A stretch of 64,000 bases of DNA from Podarcis raffonei (taxonomy: Eukaryota; Chordata; Lepidosauria; Squamata; Lacertidae), in NCBI RefSeq assembly GCF_027172205.1, contig NC_070611.1:43683479-43747478 (forward strand), written 5' to 3'. Below are positions 10,416 to 20,877 of this stretch, one piece after another (the first letter of the stretch is position 1; each line of letters starts with the position of its first letter). The position numbers were made by a program, and so were the translations under genes. The notes below the pieces were generated by a model. That model was not told the origin of the DNA. It did not search any database and saw only the letters and a program-made list of their open reading frames with translations.

Positions 10416-10954
10416 TACTGGCAGCATTTATTCTTTGCAAGAGATTAGTTCCAGAGTTACAGACATGAAATCCCTTTTCTTTCCTGTTGGTACTACAACA
10501 AATTCAATGTCTGGCAAGAGACAAAGGAACCCTAGATTTAGAACTGAGCAGTACTGCAATGTGCTCACCTCAAATCTGCTATCCACAGCCCTGTCCTATT
10601 AGGCATATTTCCTAATAGGAATCCTCTTTATCTTACTATTCTCCATGATTTAGGATGTCTGTCTGATTTTTATTTTCATAAGACTGTAGGCTGAAAATGT
10701 ATTATATGTGTTATAGATCAACATCATCTGATTTATTGTCACATTTCCATGTTTGTATGTACAAGGGAGCAATACATAAAGAAGAAATAACTATGTAAGT
10801 GCTTCTTGTATTAACATAGAGATTAAATATGGTTGTGCCTCAATTTTTTTCATTTGTTTGTTTTATATTGGATCCTATTGATTGGAAGAAGAAAACAGAA
10901 GACTTAGATCTGACAGCTGTCTACATATAGTTCCATTTGATTATTAAGAAAAGA

Positions 10955-11135
10955 GCCTTAGCTTAGTAGTAGAGCTCTGCTTTGCATGCAGAAGGTCTTG
11001 GGTATAATCCCTGGTGCCTCCAGCTAGGGCTGGGAGAAACTCCCGCCAGGAGCCCTGGAGAGTCGCTTTCAGTCAGTGTAGACAATGTTGAAGTAGGTGG
11101 ACCAATGGTTGGATTCCCTATAAGGCCAGCTCTCT
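10955..11135 (+). mobile_element. tRNA-Ala-like SINE with CR1/L3-type tail
   Basis: The head TTAGCTTAGTAGTAGAGCTCTGCTTTGCATGCAGAAGGTC resembles tRNA-Ala with anticodon TGC. It is followed by GGAGAGTCGCTTTCAGTCAGTGTAGACAAT and GGACCAATGG, the tail of a CR1-like LINE. The promoter boxes are partly decayed. Confidence 0.7.
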
Positions 11136-11599
11136 CTGTGTGTCTGTGTATAATGTATATATTTATCAGGTTCAATTCCTACCAGCTCCAGGATCTTGGG
11201 CTGTAGAACACCCCTCTCTGCCTGATGCCCTAGATAGAGTAGATAAGATTAGTCTGCCAGCTGAAGCTATCATCGTAGGTGAGTGTCCTCCTCCTGCATG
11301 TGGATGGCTCTGTTGCATCTGGAATATTGCTTTGTAAGCAATCTTTTGTAAGCATCCACTTTCTTTCTGCTCGTTGCAGAGCATAGGCTGTCTTGCATGC
11401 ACTGGCTTTGTGGGGGAGATGATGGGTTAAATGGGAGGCCCCCATCTGTATACAGAGAATTGTAGAGGGTGACTTTAAACCAGAACATTTTCCTCCATAG
11501 CAGAGCATCTACCTGCTGTGCAGGGGGAAAGCCTCTCATTTCAGTGGCCTTGCAAAAAAACAAAATATGGGTGTGCAGTGATGTGGCTTCTCAACGTGA

Positions 11600-11762
11600 A
11601 CCTCGGGTCAGACTATTGAGCCATCTTGCTCAGTACTGTCCACAGTCACGGGCAGTGGCTCTCCAGGGTTTCAGCAGATGTCTCTTTCAGCCCTGCCTAG
11701 AGAGGTCAGAGACTGAACCTAGCAGCTTCCGCATGAAAAGTAGGTGCTGTAATCCTGAGGGC
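11600..11762 (-). mobile_element. tRNA-Ala-like SINE, inverted copy
   Basis: Read on the - strand it shows the same order: a GCTTTTCATGC-like anticodon arm, GGGCTG, CCCTGGAGAGCC and CAGTACTGAGC. It is more decayed than the copy at 10955. The rest of 11136-13518 shows no gene, and the longest open frame there (11469-11969) overlaps this SINE. Confidence 0.55.
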
Positions 11763-13518
11763 TGGCCCTTCCCCAAGCCAGTAGCTGGTCAGCACAGCCA
11801 CCAGAGAATATCTACCATGGCCACCCACCACACAACCATTTATCCATGTGCATTCCATGATGTCATTAGGGTAGCTACTACGATAGCTGCTTGCACTATT
11901 CTTTTAAAAGCTGGATTGCTCTCCCGCCTGCTGTGCATCCCAGACAATCAGAAAGCAGCAGTTCTATAAAACATTTCATTTCCAAAGTAATTGTGATGAT
12001 TGGCTGAGATCATACCTTATTTTCTCTACATTCACATAAGACTCTGAAGATTCAGTCATCTGGCTAGCATAGTGTCACCAGTTATTTCAAGAAGAGGAAG
12101 GGTAGTGTATTCCCTTTGGGAGATGACTACATTCCCTTTGAGTCAGGAATAGTGTCTGTGTGTGTGTGTTTGTAAATGTGCTTTGGGAAAAGCGAACACA
12201 TAATGTTCACTTGCAAGGATTGTTTCCTGAATACGATACAAGCTGCACTGTCCCCAGTCAGTTTCCAGTGTGTCACATCCTTCTGAATTAGTCGGGCAGG
12301 GAGGGGGGTGGCGGTGGCAGCAGAGGGAATGTCAGGAAACGACAAATTCCTGGTGTGATGCAAAGCAGTCCCAGGGGGGCAATAGGACTGTAGTAAGTAT
12401 AAATTTGGCTTGTCCAGAAACAGCCTGAGAGTCATTCTTGGGAACACTGGATTGAACTGAAAACCGTGGTAGGTGGGATTATTCCTTTGTCCTCAAAAAC
12501 TCTGTAGCCGTTTATTTAGAAGAGCTTTGTCCTGGTTTCTGCTAGTTTATAAAATAATGGAGTTTACCAAAAAAAGAGAGACCCTATTTCTTATCCCACT
12601 GATTTAAGCAGAAGGTAAAGTCAATGATTATAAACCTGCTTTACTTTCTGTCATTCTTATGGGTCACCACTTAACTGGTGAAACTTCCAACATGTGTGAT
12701 ATGCTAAAACAAGCAGGTAGATGATACACGGTGCTTGTTTTGAAGAGTATTAAGGACAGGTTTTTATTACTTTGGAAGATACCTCCAGATGACACCTTGT
12801 GTTATTGCACAGCATTAAAAATGAATAAATTTAAGAATTAGTAAATAAGTCCAGCAAATGAATATGAGATATTAGAGAAGATGGGTTTGCTAGTAAGTGC
12901 CAGGAATCTTGCTTTTGAGTGGCTATGTTGTGGAAGTTTCACTCTGAGATGTTTTTTGACAGGAGAATAGGTTGTGTATGTGAATTATCTGGGTGTCTTT
13001 CCTTTCGTTTCCCTGTGGGCTGCAGATCTTGTTTGATAAGCCCCAGGGCCTCCTGCTCTCTATATATATCAACATGCTACAATCTACTGCATGAGCACTT
13101 GTCAAACGTGACAGGGTGACATTAGATTAGGGCTGTGGCTGGTTGCGTGCATTTGATAAGACAAGCAACGAGGGCAGATAATTCTTTGGTGTGTGATACG
13201 AAGCACTGAAGGAGAGTGACAACCAGGAAACCTTTTTTCAAAAGAAATGATGACATTAATAAAGAAAAACATGCATTTGTGCCCAGGCCTCCGACAGACA
13301 TAACGGGTTATATCTAACTTTAATTATACACAGACAATTTTCAGAGGGGTAGATGTGTGCTAAATCTGTTGCACCCAAGAACAACAAATAAAGGGGTGAG
13401 GTGATCAGGCTCCAGCCTTGCTGGATCACATCAAGGCTTTTCTAGTCCAGCAACCTTGTCTCCTACAGTAGCCAACTTGTGCCTATGGGAAGTCAACAAA
13501 CGGGACATGAGTGCAATA
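11763..13518. other. Intergenic, nothing recognised
   Basis: Ordinary mixed-composition DNA with a short GT-rich stretch near 12160. No open frame resembles a protein and there are no convincing exon signals. A 5' non-coding exon of APOLD1 could lie here but cannot be pinned down. Confidence 0.5.
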
Positions 13519-13744
13519 CAGTGGTACCTCGCATTAAGTACTTAATTCGTTCCGGAGGTCCGTTCTTAACCTGAAATTGTTCTTAACCTGAAGCACCACT
13601 TTAGCTAATGGGGCCTCCTGCTGCTGCCGCGCAGCTGGAGCCCGATTTCTGTTCTTATCCTGAAGCAAAGTTCTTAACCTGAAGCACTGTTTCTGGGTTA
13701 GCGGAGTGTGTAACCTGAAGCGTATGTAACCCGAGGTACCACTG
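13519..13744 (+). mobile_element. Tigger/pogo-like short DNA transposon
   Basis: Bounded by CAGTGGTACCTCG and CGAGGTACCACTG with TA on both sides. The interior has the family strings TTCGTTCCGGAGGTCCG and CACTTTAGCTAATGGGGCC. It faces the opposite way to the copy at 13870. Confidence 0.88.
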
Positions 13745-13869
13745 TAGTGCTCTCTCACTGTTGTTCTCCAGCAAGTGGTATTCAGAGACATCCTTATCCT
13801 TACCTTTAGAGGCAAAGTCTGATAGGATCTGCTCAAAGGAACCACTGGTGCTTATAGGATCTAGCTATA

Positions 13870-14081
13870 CAGTGGTACCTCGGGTTACAGACGCTTCAGG
13901 TTACAGACACTGCTAACCCAGAAATAGTACCTTGGGTTAAGAACTTTGCTTCAGGTTGAGAACAGAAATCGTGCGGCAGTGGGAGGCCCCATTAGCTAAT
14001 GTGGTACCTCAGGTTAAGAACAGTTTCAGGTTAAGAACAGACCTCCAGAATGAATTAAGTTCTTAACCTGAGGTACCACTG
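13870..14081 (-). mobile_element. Tigger/pogo-like short DNA transposon, inverted relative to its neighbour
   Basis: The same termini (CAGTGGTACCTC and GAGGTACCACTG) with TA flanks. The interior is in reverse order (TTACAGACGCTTCAGG first, GACCTCCAGAATGAATTAAG last). It ends 120 bases before the APOLD1 start codon. Confidence 0.88.
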
Positions 14082-14201
14082 TACTAGGGGGAAAGGTGGT
14101 GTCAATGTCCCAGATGCATCTGCAGGCCTGGCTGCCAGAGTGTGCTGTTACCTTTCTAAATGCCCTTCTCTCTCCCCTCCCCCCAGCTTCCCTTCAAGGT
14201 T

Positions 14202-14897
14202 ATGGAGGACAACTCCCCCCCTCACACTTTTGATCCTACACATCACTTCCATGTCGTACTGCTGGATCAGAGAAGCAGGCTTCGGGAACACATCAGGAGT
14301 CTCCGGGAGATTTCACGGAGAATCAACAAACTGCACAGACGCTCTCTCATTGCCAATTTCACTGGGAGTTCGTTAAGCGCCACAGGTGCCATCGTGGCCA
14401 TCGTGGGGCTGTCCTTGAGCCCTGCAACATTAGGGGCATCCCTTTTGGCTTCCGGGGTGGGCCTAGGAGTGGCAGCTGCAGGAGGGGCCGTCACAGTGAC
14501 TTCCGACCTCTCCTTAGTCCTCTCTAATTCCAGGGAGGTGAGGAAGGTCAAGGAGATTGCAGTGAGCTGCCATGCTCAGATGAGAGAAATCATGCACTGC
14601 CTGGAATTCTTGCACCGCAGCCAGGGCCCGACGGATCCTAGGTTACTGCCGGCTGAGAGAAATGCCTCCGTCACACTGTACAATTCCATCTGCTTCATGG
14701 TGTTCTGCGGCTCCCACAGCTTCCTGGTCCCCGAGCACAACGAAGAGGTGACCAAAGTGAGTCATCCTGTGCTCAAGGCAAAAGTCCAGAAGCTGGCAGA
14801 AAGCCTAGAAGCCTGTGCAAGGCCCATGGATGAGATCTGCGAACTTTTGGAGAACAGGAAAGAATCCCCCCTGAAGACAAGAAGAATAGCACTCTAG
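14202..14897 (+). CDS. APOLD1: Apolipoprotein L domain-containing protein 1
   Basis: A single coding exon of 231 residues. It closely follows vertebrate APOLD1, with RRSLIANFTGSSLSATGA, IVGLSLSPATLGASLLASGVGLGVAAAGGAVTVTSDLSLV, NSREVRKV, CLEF, RNASVTLYNS and KVQKLAESLE in order. APOLD1 is an endothelial early-response membrane protein linked to vascular permeability and cell junctions. Residues about 55-107 form the long hydrophobic apolipoprotein-L-like segment (two membrane spans), and about 155-175 may be a further hydrophobic segment. I chose the ATG at 14202 because a pyrimidine tract and AG (14185-14186) mark a likely acceptor just before it. The frame is open upstream to an ATG at 14160, but that lies inside the acceptor tract. 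Compared with the human protein, the N-terminus matches the shorter form and the C-terminus is about 15 residues shorter. It lies about 6 kb upstream of DDX47, as in mammals. Confidence 0.95.
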   Translation: MEDNSPPHTFDPTHHFHVVLLDQRSRLREHIRSLREISRRINKLHRRSLIANFTGSSLSATGAIVAIVGLSLSPATLGASLLASGVGLGVAAAGGAVTVTSDLSLVLSNSREVRKVKEIAVSCHAQMREIMHCLEFLHRSQGPTDPRLLPAERNASVTLYNSICFMVFCGSHSFLVPEHNEEVTKVSHPVLKAKVQKLAESLEACARPMDEICELLENRKESPLKTRRIAL

Positions 14898-17800
14898 GAG
14901 GATGTCCAAGGTCAAAATCACCCACATCCTCTGAAAACGACGACGGGGGCCTAAAAGACCTAAAACACACTGTGTTATTCCTATCAGGATTGTGCCAAAT
15001 CAGAGTTCTCTCCAGGCATTTCTCAATACTTGCAGCCAACATCCCTCAGGGACTCAGTCTATATTGCTCTCCTGTTATGTCTGTGCACAGCAAATAGAAA
15101 TTGTAGCAACACAAGTGCTGGTCTATGCTATCAGCACATTCCAAGGTCTGGTGTCTGCATATGGCTGCCTCACAGCACATCATACCTTGCTTTTCTAGGG
15201 GGGTTGGGGGAGACTTCCACATTTCTCATTTGGTGCTAAAACACTGAAGTCAATGCAATTAATGCTTTGCATGCATGTACTCCAGCATACTTTCCCCCAT
15301 AGCTGTAAACTTTTCCCGTTTCTTGCGAGGAATCCTATTTAGAATAAGGGACTTTCCCTTAAAAAAAGGGAAACATTCCCCCACCTCCACCTTCCCAGGG
15401 TAATCAGAAGTGGACGGGGACACTTGCCAAAGCTCTGATTAAATTTTTCTCCCACAGCGCTGAGCTAGGTGAAAACTGTGGTCGTGAGGGAACCAGAGCC
15501 AGCCTAGGAAGGAAATGGCTACAGATTCCAGAACTTGCAGTTTCCAAAGCTCTGCGAGGCAGATAATGAGGGAGTCAAAGGCCAGAGAGCCTGAATGAAC
15601 CTGAATATTTTCCAGTGATGTTCTTAGTAGCGGATGGGAATTGCACTCGCAAGTGCGACAGGAGTTTAATGAGTTTGGCTTTGGTTTGTCGCTCAAACTT
15701 CATCCGCTCTTTATCATGCATTCTTCCAGTACAGGCAGGCAAATGAAGGCTCCACTAACTTCAGTCTTAGAATCATAGAGCGGGAAGGTGCCCAGAGGTG
15801 ACCTGGTCTGACACCCTGCAATGTAGGAATCACAGCTAAAGAATCCCCACGATTCCTGTGTGCTTATTTCTTCAAACCAGGCCGGGGGGGGGGGATGCTG
15901 CCTGCCTGCTTCCTTCTCCTCACTCTTGGTTTTGCCCTTGTAGAACTCAACAGGGAGGACGGGGACAAAGGTAGAATCAGTTCCATGCCTCCACCTGCTA
16001 TTGGCTGTGGTTCAGATATGGTTGACCTCCCTGCCTTCTGCCCTATGAACCTAGTAGGCGACAGCTGCCATTCCTAGCTTTAACTATTGCTTATCTAAAG
16101 TGGGTGGTCTCCCTTCCCACACCACATGCTCAGGGACATGGTGTATTGCTGTATTTTTGTATTTATTTGTTTTGGATAATTTAAATGTGGATTTGAAGTT
16201 TCTATTTAAAGAAATAATAATACAGCCACTCCAAGATGGAACCGCTCATTCTACGGAGCCAAAGTTTGTTATATCTGAGGCATGGAAATATCCTTGTTTG
16301 ATGTCCCTTTCCCCTTGTCCGTTCCCCACAGACCCCACCATCAAATGACCTGGGAAAGAAGAGCAGATGGGACTAGCAATTCATGTGTGAATTTTTTTAA
16401 AAAGCCACTTCACCCTTTTTTCAGATTTGAAAAGTGGAGAACTGAACTTGCAATTAGAAAAATGAGCAACCAAGGGAAACCAAAGCTGACAGACACATTT
16501 CCCCATCCCTACTCTAAGACAGAGCTTATGATATGCAAATGTTTGTAAGTATATGCAGATGTGAGGGTGACTTGTGATGTCAGTTTTGTTCCTTCAAAAC
16601 ACTGCTGATGAGCAAGAACTAAGCAGAAGAATTAGGTAGAAGATGGGACAGCTGTTCTTGTTGGCATCAATTTGTCTAGAGAGACAATGGAATAGTGCGC
16701 CATCGGGGGTACAGTCAAACCATTGGAGAGTTACAGCGTCTGCTGTGGCCGTAGAGACCAATATGGGAGAGACATGTTTTATTGCAGCTGGGGCAGATGA
16801 AAGCATTCAGTTGTGCTGTTACAGGTACATTATGGCGTTTCCTCTCTCCGCCTTCCTCCCAGTGGTCATTTCTCCTCTGGTCACTTCTCCTCTGTGGGAT
16901 GGTATCCCTTGGAAAATAGCAATGAAAAGTTGGAAGAGAGAAGAGGTAGAACTGGGCAGTGGGTATGTTGCTTACGAGGGCAAAACAACTTTACATGAGT
17001 AGTGGGGAGGACACTGCATAATGGTACGGGTGGCCTGTGAAGATAAGGAGATGGTTTGAAAGATGCATGTAAGCTCAGACGCAGGTTTACCAACTTGGTG
17101 AGAACTAGGCCATAGATTCCACACAGTGATGCTATACTTCAAAGACCTGTTTATGCTCTTTATTTCTTCGCTTGGCTCAGGTGAAAGGAGACACATTATA
17201 ATCTTAAAGTGTGGGATGGTGGGCAAGAGACAAGATCTGGATCCTAAGGAATTTGGGTACGGGGTGAGCTTCCTCTAAACTGATCCTTGACTTTCTGCTC
17301 TTTGGGGGAAGGGACAAGAGACGTGGCCAAAAGGATCTTCTTGCTATTTTGGGTATTTGTAAAACCAAGGAACAACTTGCACAGATCCAACTCTGATCAA
17401 ATACAAAATACAAATTAAATGAATGAGCACAAAGTAACCTTGTGTCTGCGTCTATTTGTATATATCATTTACTCACAAAACTGCTTCTTCAAGCAATGGG
17501 AATGCCACAGCAACCTTAGTGGAGGCAGGCTGCTTTGAATGTAGTTAACGGAGAGTTAAAGTGCATTCATAATAATGCATTTATTTTCAAACATGCAGGT
17601 TGTGTAGGTATTAAGGAGTGCAAAAATAAGCACACTGGCTGTCTCCTTAAATCAAAGCAGAATCAATCTATCTGCTTCTTTACAAGTTCTTCTCATGAGG
17701 GAGCTTTGGGCTTCTGGACTCGCTAATGCTATCTGTCACACAAAGTGCTGGTTTAGATTTCCTGCCTATTGCCTATTGTTATATAAGGACAGGATGTAGC

Positions 17801-18020
17801 ATAGTTGGACTCCAGTAACTGAGGGCTCAGGGATGTCATCATTTCCACAGTGCTCACGCACGTAGCCAGGAGTTTTTGCAATCATGACCCTTGGGTATCG
17901 GAGATCCTTCAGTATCCAGAATGAGTCCTCGGGGATACTTTGCTGGGAGTTTCTGAAAATCACTGTCAATCAACTGCTAGGTTTACGTTTGGCAAATAGT
18001 CCACATCCAATGAAGAACTG
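14898..18020. other. APOLD1 3' region and intergenic DNA
   Basis: The APOLD1 3' UTR must begin here; no clear polyadenylation signal was chosen. A CR1/SINE tail on the - strand lies at about 15770-15835 (AGAATCATAGAGCGGGAAGG at its start, CCCTGCAATGTAGGAATCAC at its end), followed by a G-run at 15882-15893. Otherwise I see no gene. The open frames of 60-120 codons do not resemble proteins. Confidence 0.5.
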
Positions 18021-18470
18021 TGTCAGGGAACTGCCATCGGAGCCAGAGGCGGAGGGAAGGCTCCAGAGGGATGCCGGAGAGGGTCCCAATAGGGAGAGAG
18101 GCAGCCCATCTGCTGGGGAAGGAAATCAGCGTAGCACCAGTGGAGAAGGGGGGCAGATGGGGGAATCGGCAAGGGGGCTCCAGGACTCCTCGCCGGAGAC
18201 CAGCAGGGAGAGCACGGGTCCTCCGCTGCCCACACCCTCTCTGCGCAGAAGACTTCTGCGCAGGGAGAGTAGGAGGAGACTAGGCGTCAAAGAACTTCTT
18301 TGCTGGAAGAAGTTCAAGAAACGCCCACTGACGGATTCTGCCAGCGATTGAGACAGCCACGGGTGAGAGGCTGTCCAGACAGAAAGGGTTCACCCAGGTA
18401 ACCTAGCCAGGAATGGCGACAACTTACGCACGAGCAACCCCTAGAACCATTACAAACTGGTTCTGATTTT
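18021..18470 (+). mobile_element. Possible LTR-type retroelement fragment, GC-rich
   Basis: Composition jumps to GC- and purine-rich DNA at TGTCAGGGAACTGCC and falls again near 18470. An open frame through it is rich in Glu, Arg, Ser and Gly and low in complexity. The TGTCAGGGA start is what one expects of an LTR, but I found no second terminus or target duplication. Treat it as a fossil of uncertain type; a host CpG-rich element is an alternative. Confidence 0.28.
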
Positions 18471-18814
18471 ATTTGGTATTATTAATCATAAGGATTTATA
18501 CCAGCCCTTCAACAAGTTTCCTTTTGCAAGATTTGCAGGCAAATCTCTTAAACTTGTATATTGAATCATATATCAAAGGGCCAGTGCTGGGTAAGATGTT
18601 GCTGTGTGAGTCTGTGAAGAACCCTCTACTTTCATACAGTTTGTGACTTTTAGTCCCCTCCCTGCTATTTTGTTAAAACATATGTACAAGTGAGGATTGC
18701 TGCCACATTTTTAAAAAGACACTTGGGAGATGCGCTTATGAGCATGCACAAAGGGAATGCTTCCTCGTCAATCCAGAAACCATCAAACTGAGCTATGTGA
18801 TTTAGTGTCCTTCG

Positions 18815-19000
18815 CTAGCCTGACCCAGCAGTGGCTTGAGGGCTAAGAGTATACCTCGGAGGACTGGGTTCAAAGGGCCACTTACCCACAAAACTTTGCT
18901 GCGTGACTTTGAGCCAGTCACCCTTCCTCAGCCTAGCCAACAGGGTTGCTATGAGGCCTCTTTTGTGCTGCCCTCTTTTTGTGCAACTTAAGAAAATAAT
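18815..19000 (+). mobile_element. tRNA-derived SINE of the GTGTAGTGGTTA/GGGTGACTTTGGGCCAGTCAC type
   Basis: Decayed head, then TGCGTGACTTTGAGCCAGTCACCCTTCCTCAGCCTAGCCAACAGGGTTGC, the signature of a common squamate SINE. Related copies are at 20440, 49822 and 50370. Confidence 0.65.
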
Positions 19001-19143
19001 AAAAAAGTATTTAAAAAACAAACAAATGCAATCCAATTAAATACAGCATCAGCTTCAGAAGAAGATGTAACTAAAAACTTCATTTTAAAAAATGCTTTCA
19101 ACAGCTTTGTTGTTTCTATGATAATAAAAGCTAGGGAACTATA

Positions 19144-19368
19144 CGGTGGTACCTCAGGTTAAGAACTTAATTCATTCCGGAGGTCTGTTCTTAACCTGAA
19201 ACTGTTCTTAACCTGAAGCACCACTTTAGCTAATGGGGCCTCCTGCTGCCGCCGCATGCTGGAGCACGATTTCTGTTCTCATCCTGAAGCAAAGTTCTTA
19301 ACCTGAGGTACTATTTCTGGGTTAGCGGAGTCTGTAACCTTAAGCATCTGTAACCCGAGGTACCACTG
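19144..19368 (+). mobile_element. Tigger/pogo-like short DNA transposon
   Basis: Bounded by CGGTGGTACCTCAGG and CGAGGTACCACTG with TA flanks. Same orientation and interior as 13519. Confidence 0.88.
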
Positions 19369-19754
19369 TAGTTGCTTTTCGACTCCCCCCATCATGGTGC
19401 CCCAATGGACCATTACAGATCCCAACACATCAAAACTAGTTTTTGTTTTATGTTTAGGTTTGGTTGTAAGTCGCTTTGGATTTTCCTGAACAAGATAAAG
19501 TAACTAACAAGTTCAACAAACAGACAATCTTAAACTGTAAATCACTAGAGATTCTATCAAGCAGGATATATATGTTGTTGAATAAATTTTGTTAAGTAAA
19601 TATATGGATTTTGTTTTCCTTCCCCCAACCCCTCGGGATCTCCTAACATTTATTTATTGCACGACAAAAGTGCTCCCTTTTCTTTCCGAACTCGTCATCC
19701 CCGCAGCTATTTTCCTCTTGTTAGCTCCCGACCTCGCTTGCCCTCCAGAGGTGA

Positions 19755-20877
19755 ACTGCAAGTCCCAGAACCGTCCGCGCGGACAGCAGCCCTCGCGGCT
19801 TTTTGGACTACAGAGATAATAGAATGAAGAATACCACATCTCTCATTATATAATGCACTGTATATAAACTTTTGAGCGCTACATTGGAATCCATTTTTAA
19901 ATCTCACCAGGGGTGGAGTCAGCGCTGTGCATAAAAATTAATGGAGAAAGCCGGGATTTTACGTGCGCCTACATCCGAACAAAAAGTAGCAGTAAAAAGC
20001 AGCAGCTCGTGGCTTTTCCAACGAAGTTCTTGCGTCAGTGTGTTTACTTACCGGTATTTTATAAAAGAACGTTTAAAAAATTTGCTTAGCTAATGCCAAT
20101 TCCCTGATATGACCCCCATATTGCAGGTTGTGGTGGACAACACTGCAGTGCAGTCCACTATTAAAATTGCAGTTCACGTACCAGGCTGAAGGTGCGTTTG
20201 AATCCCTGGCTAAACATTCCGCATAGAAAATGCACTTTTAAGCTACAGCAAAGGTCAGTTTTGCTTGCACAGCGCTTCAGCCAGCCAGTGTCCTTCCTCC
20301 CGGCATGTCACATGGATGGAAGCGCCCGTGCTTCCTTGACTTGCACGTGGACGACTTGCGCTTCTATTGACTTCTTTTTAATTGCATCGACACCCTTTTC
20401 TCCCGAGAAGCTCGAGAAGGGGTAATAGGGTATGCATGGCTCGTCCTAGCTCCGTAATACGATCCTGATGACGACAACCCTGCGAGATGACTTACCCGAG
20501 ATCACCCTGCGAACTTCGTGGCCGAATTCAGATCTCCTCCTATATGCTGATCCTACACGCTCACCACTACACCAGAGACGTGTTTTTCTGTTTTGTTTTT
20601 AAGTGCTTCCAAACAATTACATTCGCCGCATGAAATAACACCCGAGGTATAAGGCGCGGGCTTCTTTCCCCGTTAAGCGCCTCCAAATTCCGGCACCATG
20701 TTCTCCATTGAAGTGGAAGACGGCTACACTGCAAACGGAAGTTGGTGTCGCGTGTAACTCTAACCCTTTCCTATCTCTGCGGCTCAGAGGCTCGTTCCAA
20801 ACGCGCTTGGACTACGAGTCCCAGGGTACCTCGCGGCAACCCGGAAAGCGAAGTGGGAGCCGAACGTGGCGGCCGGC
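19755..20877 (+). promoter_or_regulatory. Probable DDX47 promoter region
   Basis: GC content and CpG frequency rise from about 20640 to the end of exon 1. ACTACGAGTCCCAG at 20811-20824 and ACTGCAAGTCCCAG at 19755-19768 resemble the ZNF143/THAP11-type element ACTACAATTCCCAG. CGGAAGT at 20736-20742 matches an ETS core. No TATA box lies next to the start, as expected for a housekeeping gene. Factor binding is inferred from motif likeness only. Confidence 0.45.
20440..20582 (-). mobile_element. tRNA-derived SINE fragment, inverted, upstream of DDX47
   Basis: Read on the - strand it gives CTGGTGTAGTGGTGAGCGTGTAGGA, GGAGATCTGAATTCGG, GGGTGATCTCGGGTAAGTCATC and GCAGGGTTGTCGTCA, the order of the GTGTAGTGGTTA SINE family. 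Confidence 0.65.

Noticed and set aside
11469-11969. 166-codon open frame
   Set aside because: It overlaps an inverted SINE, has no recognisable domain and no convincing gene context.
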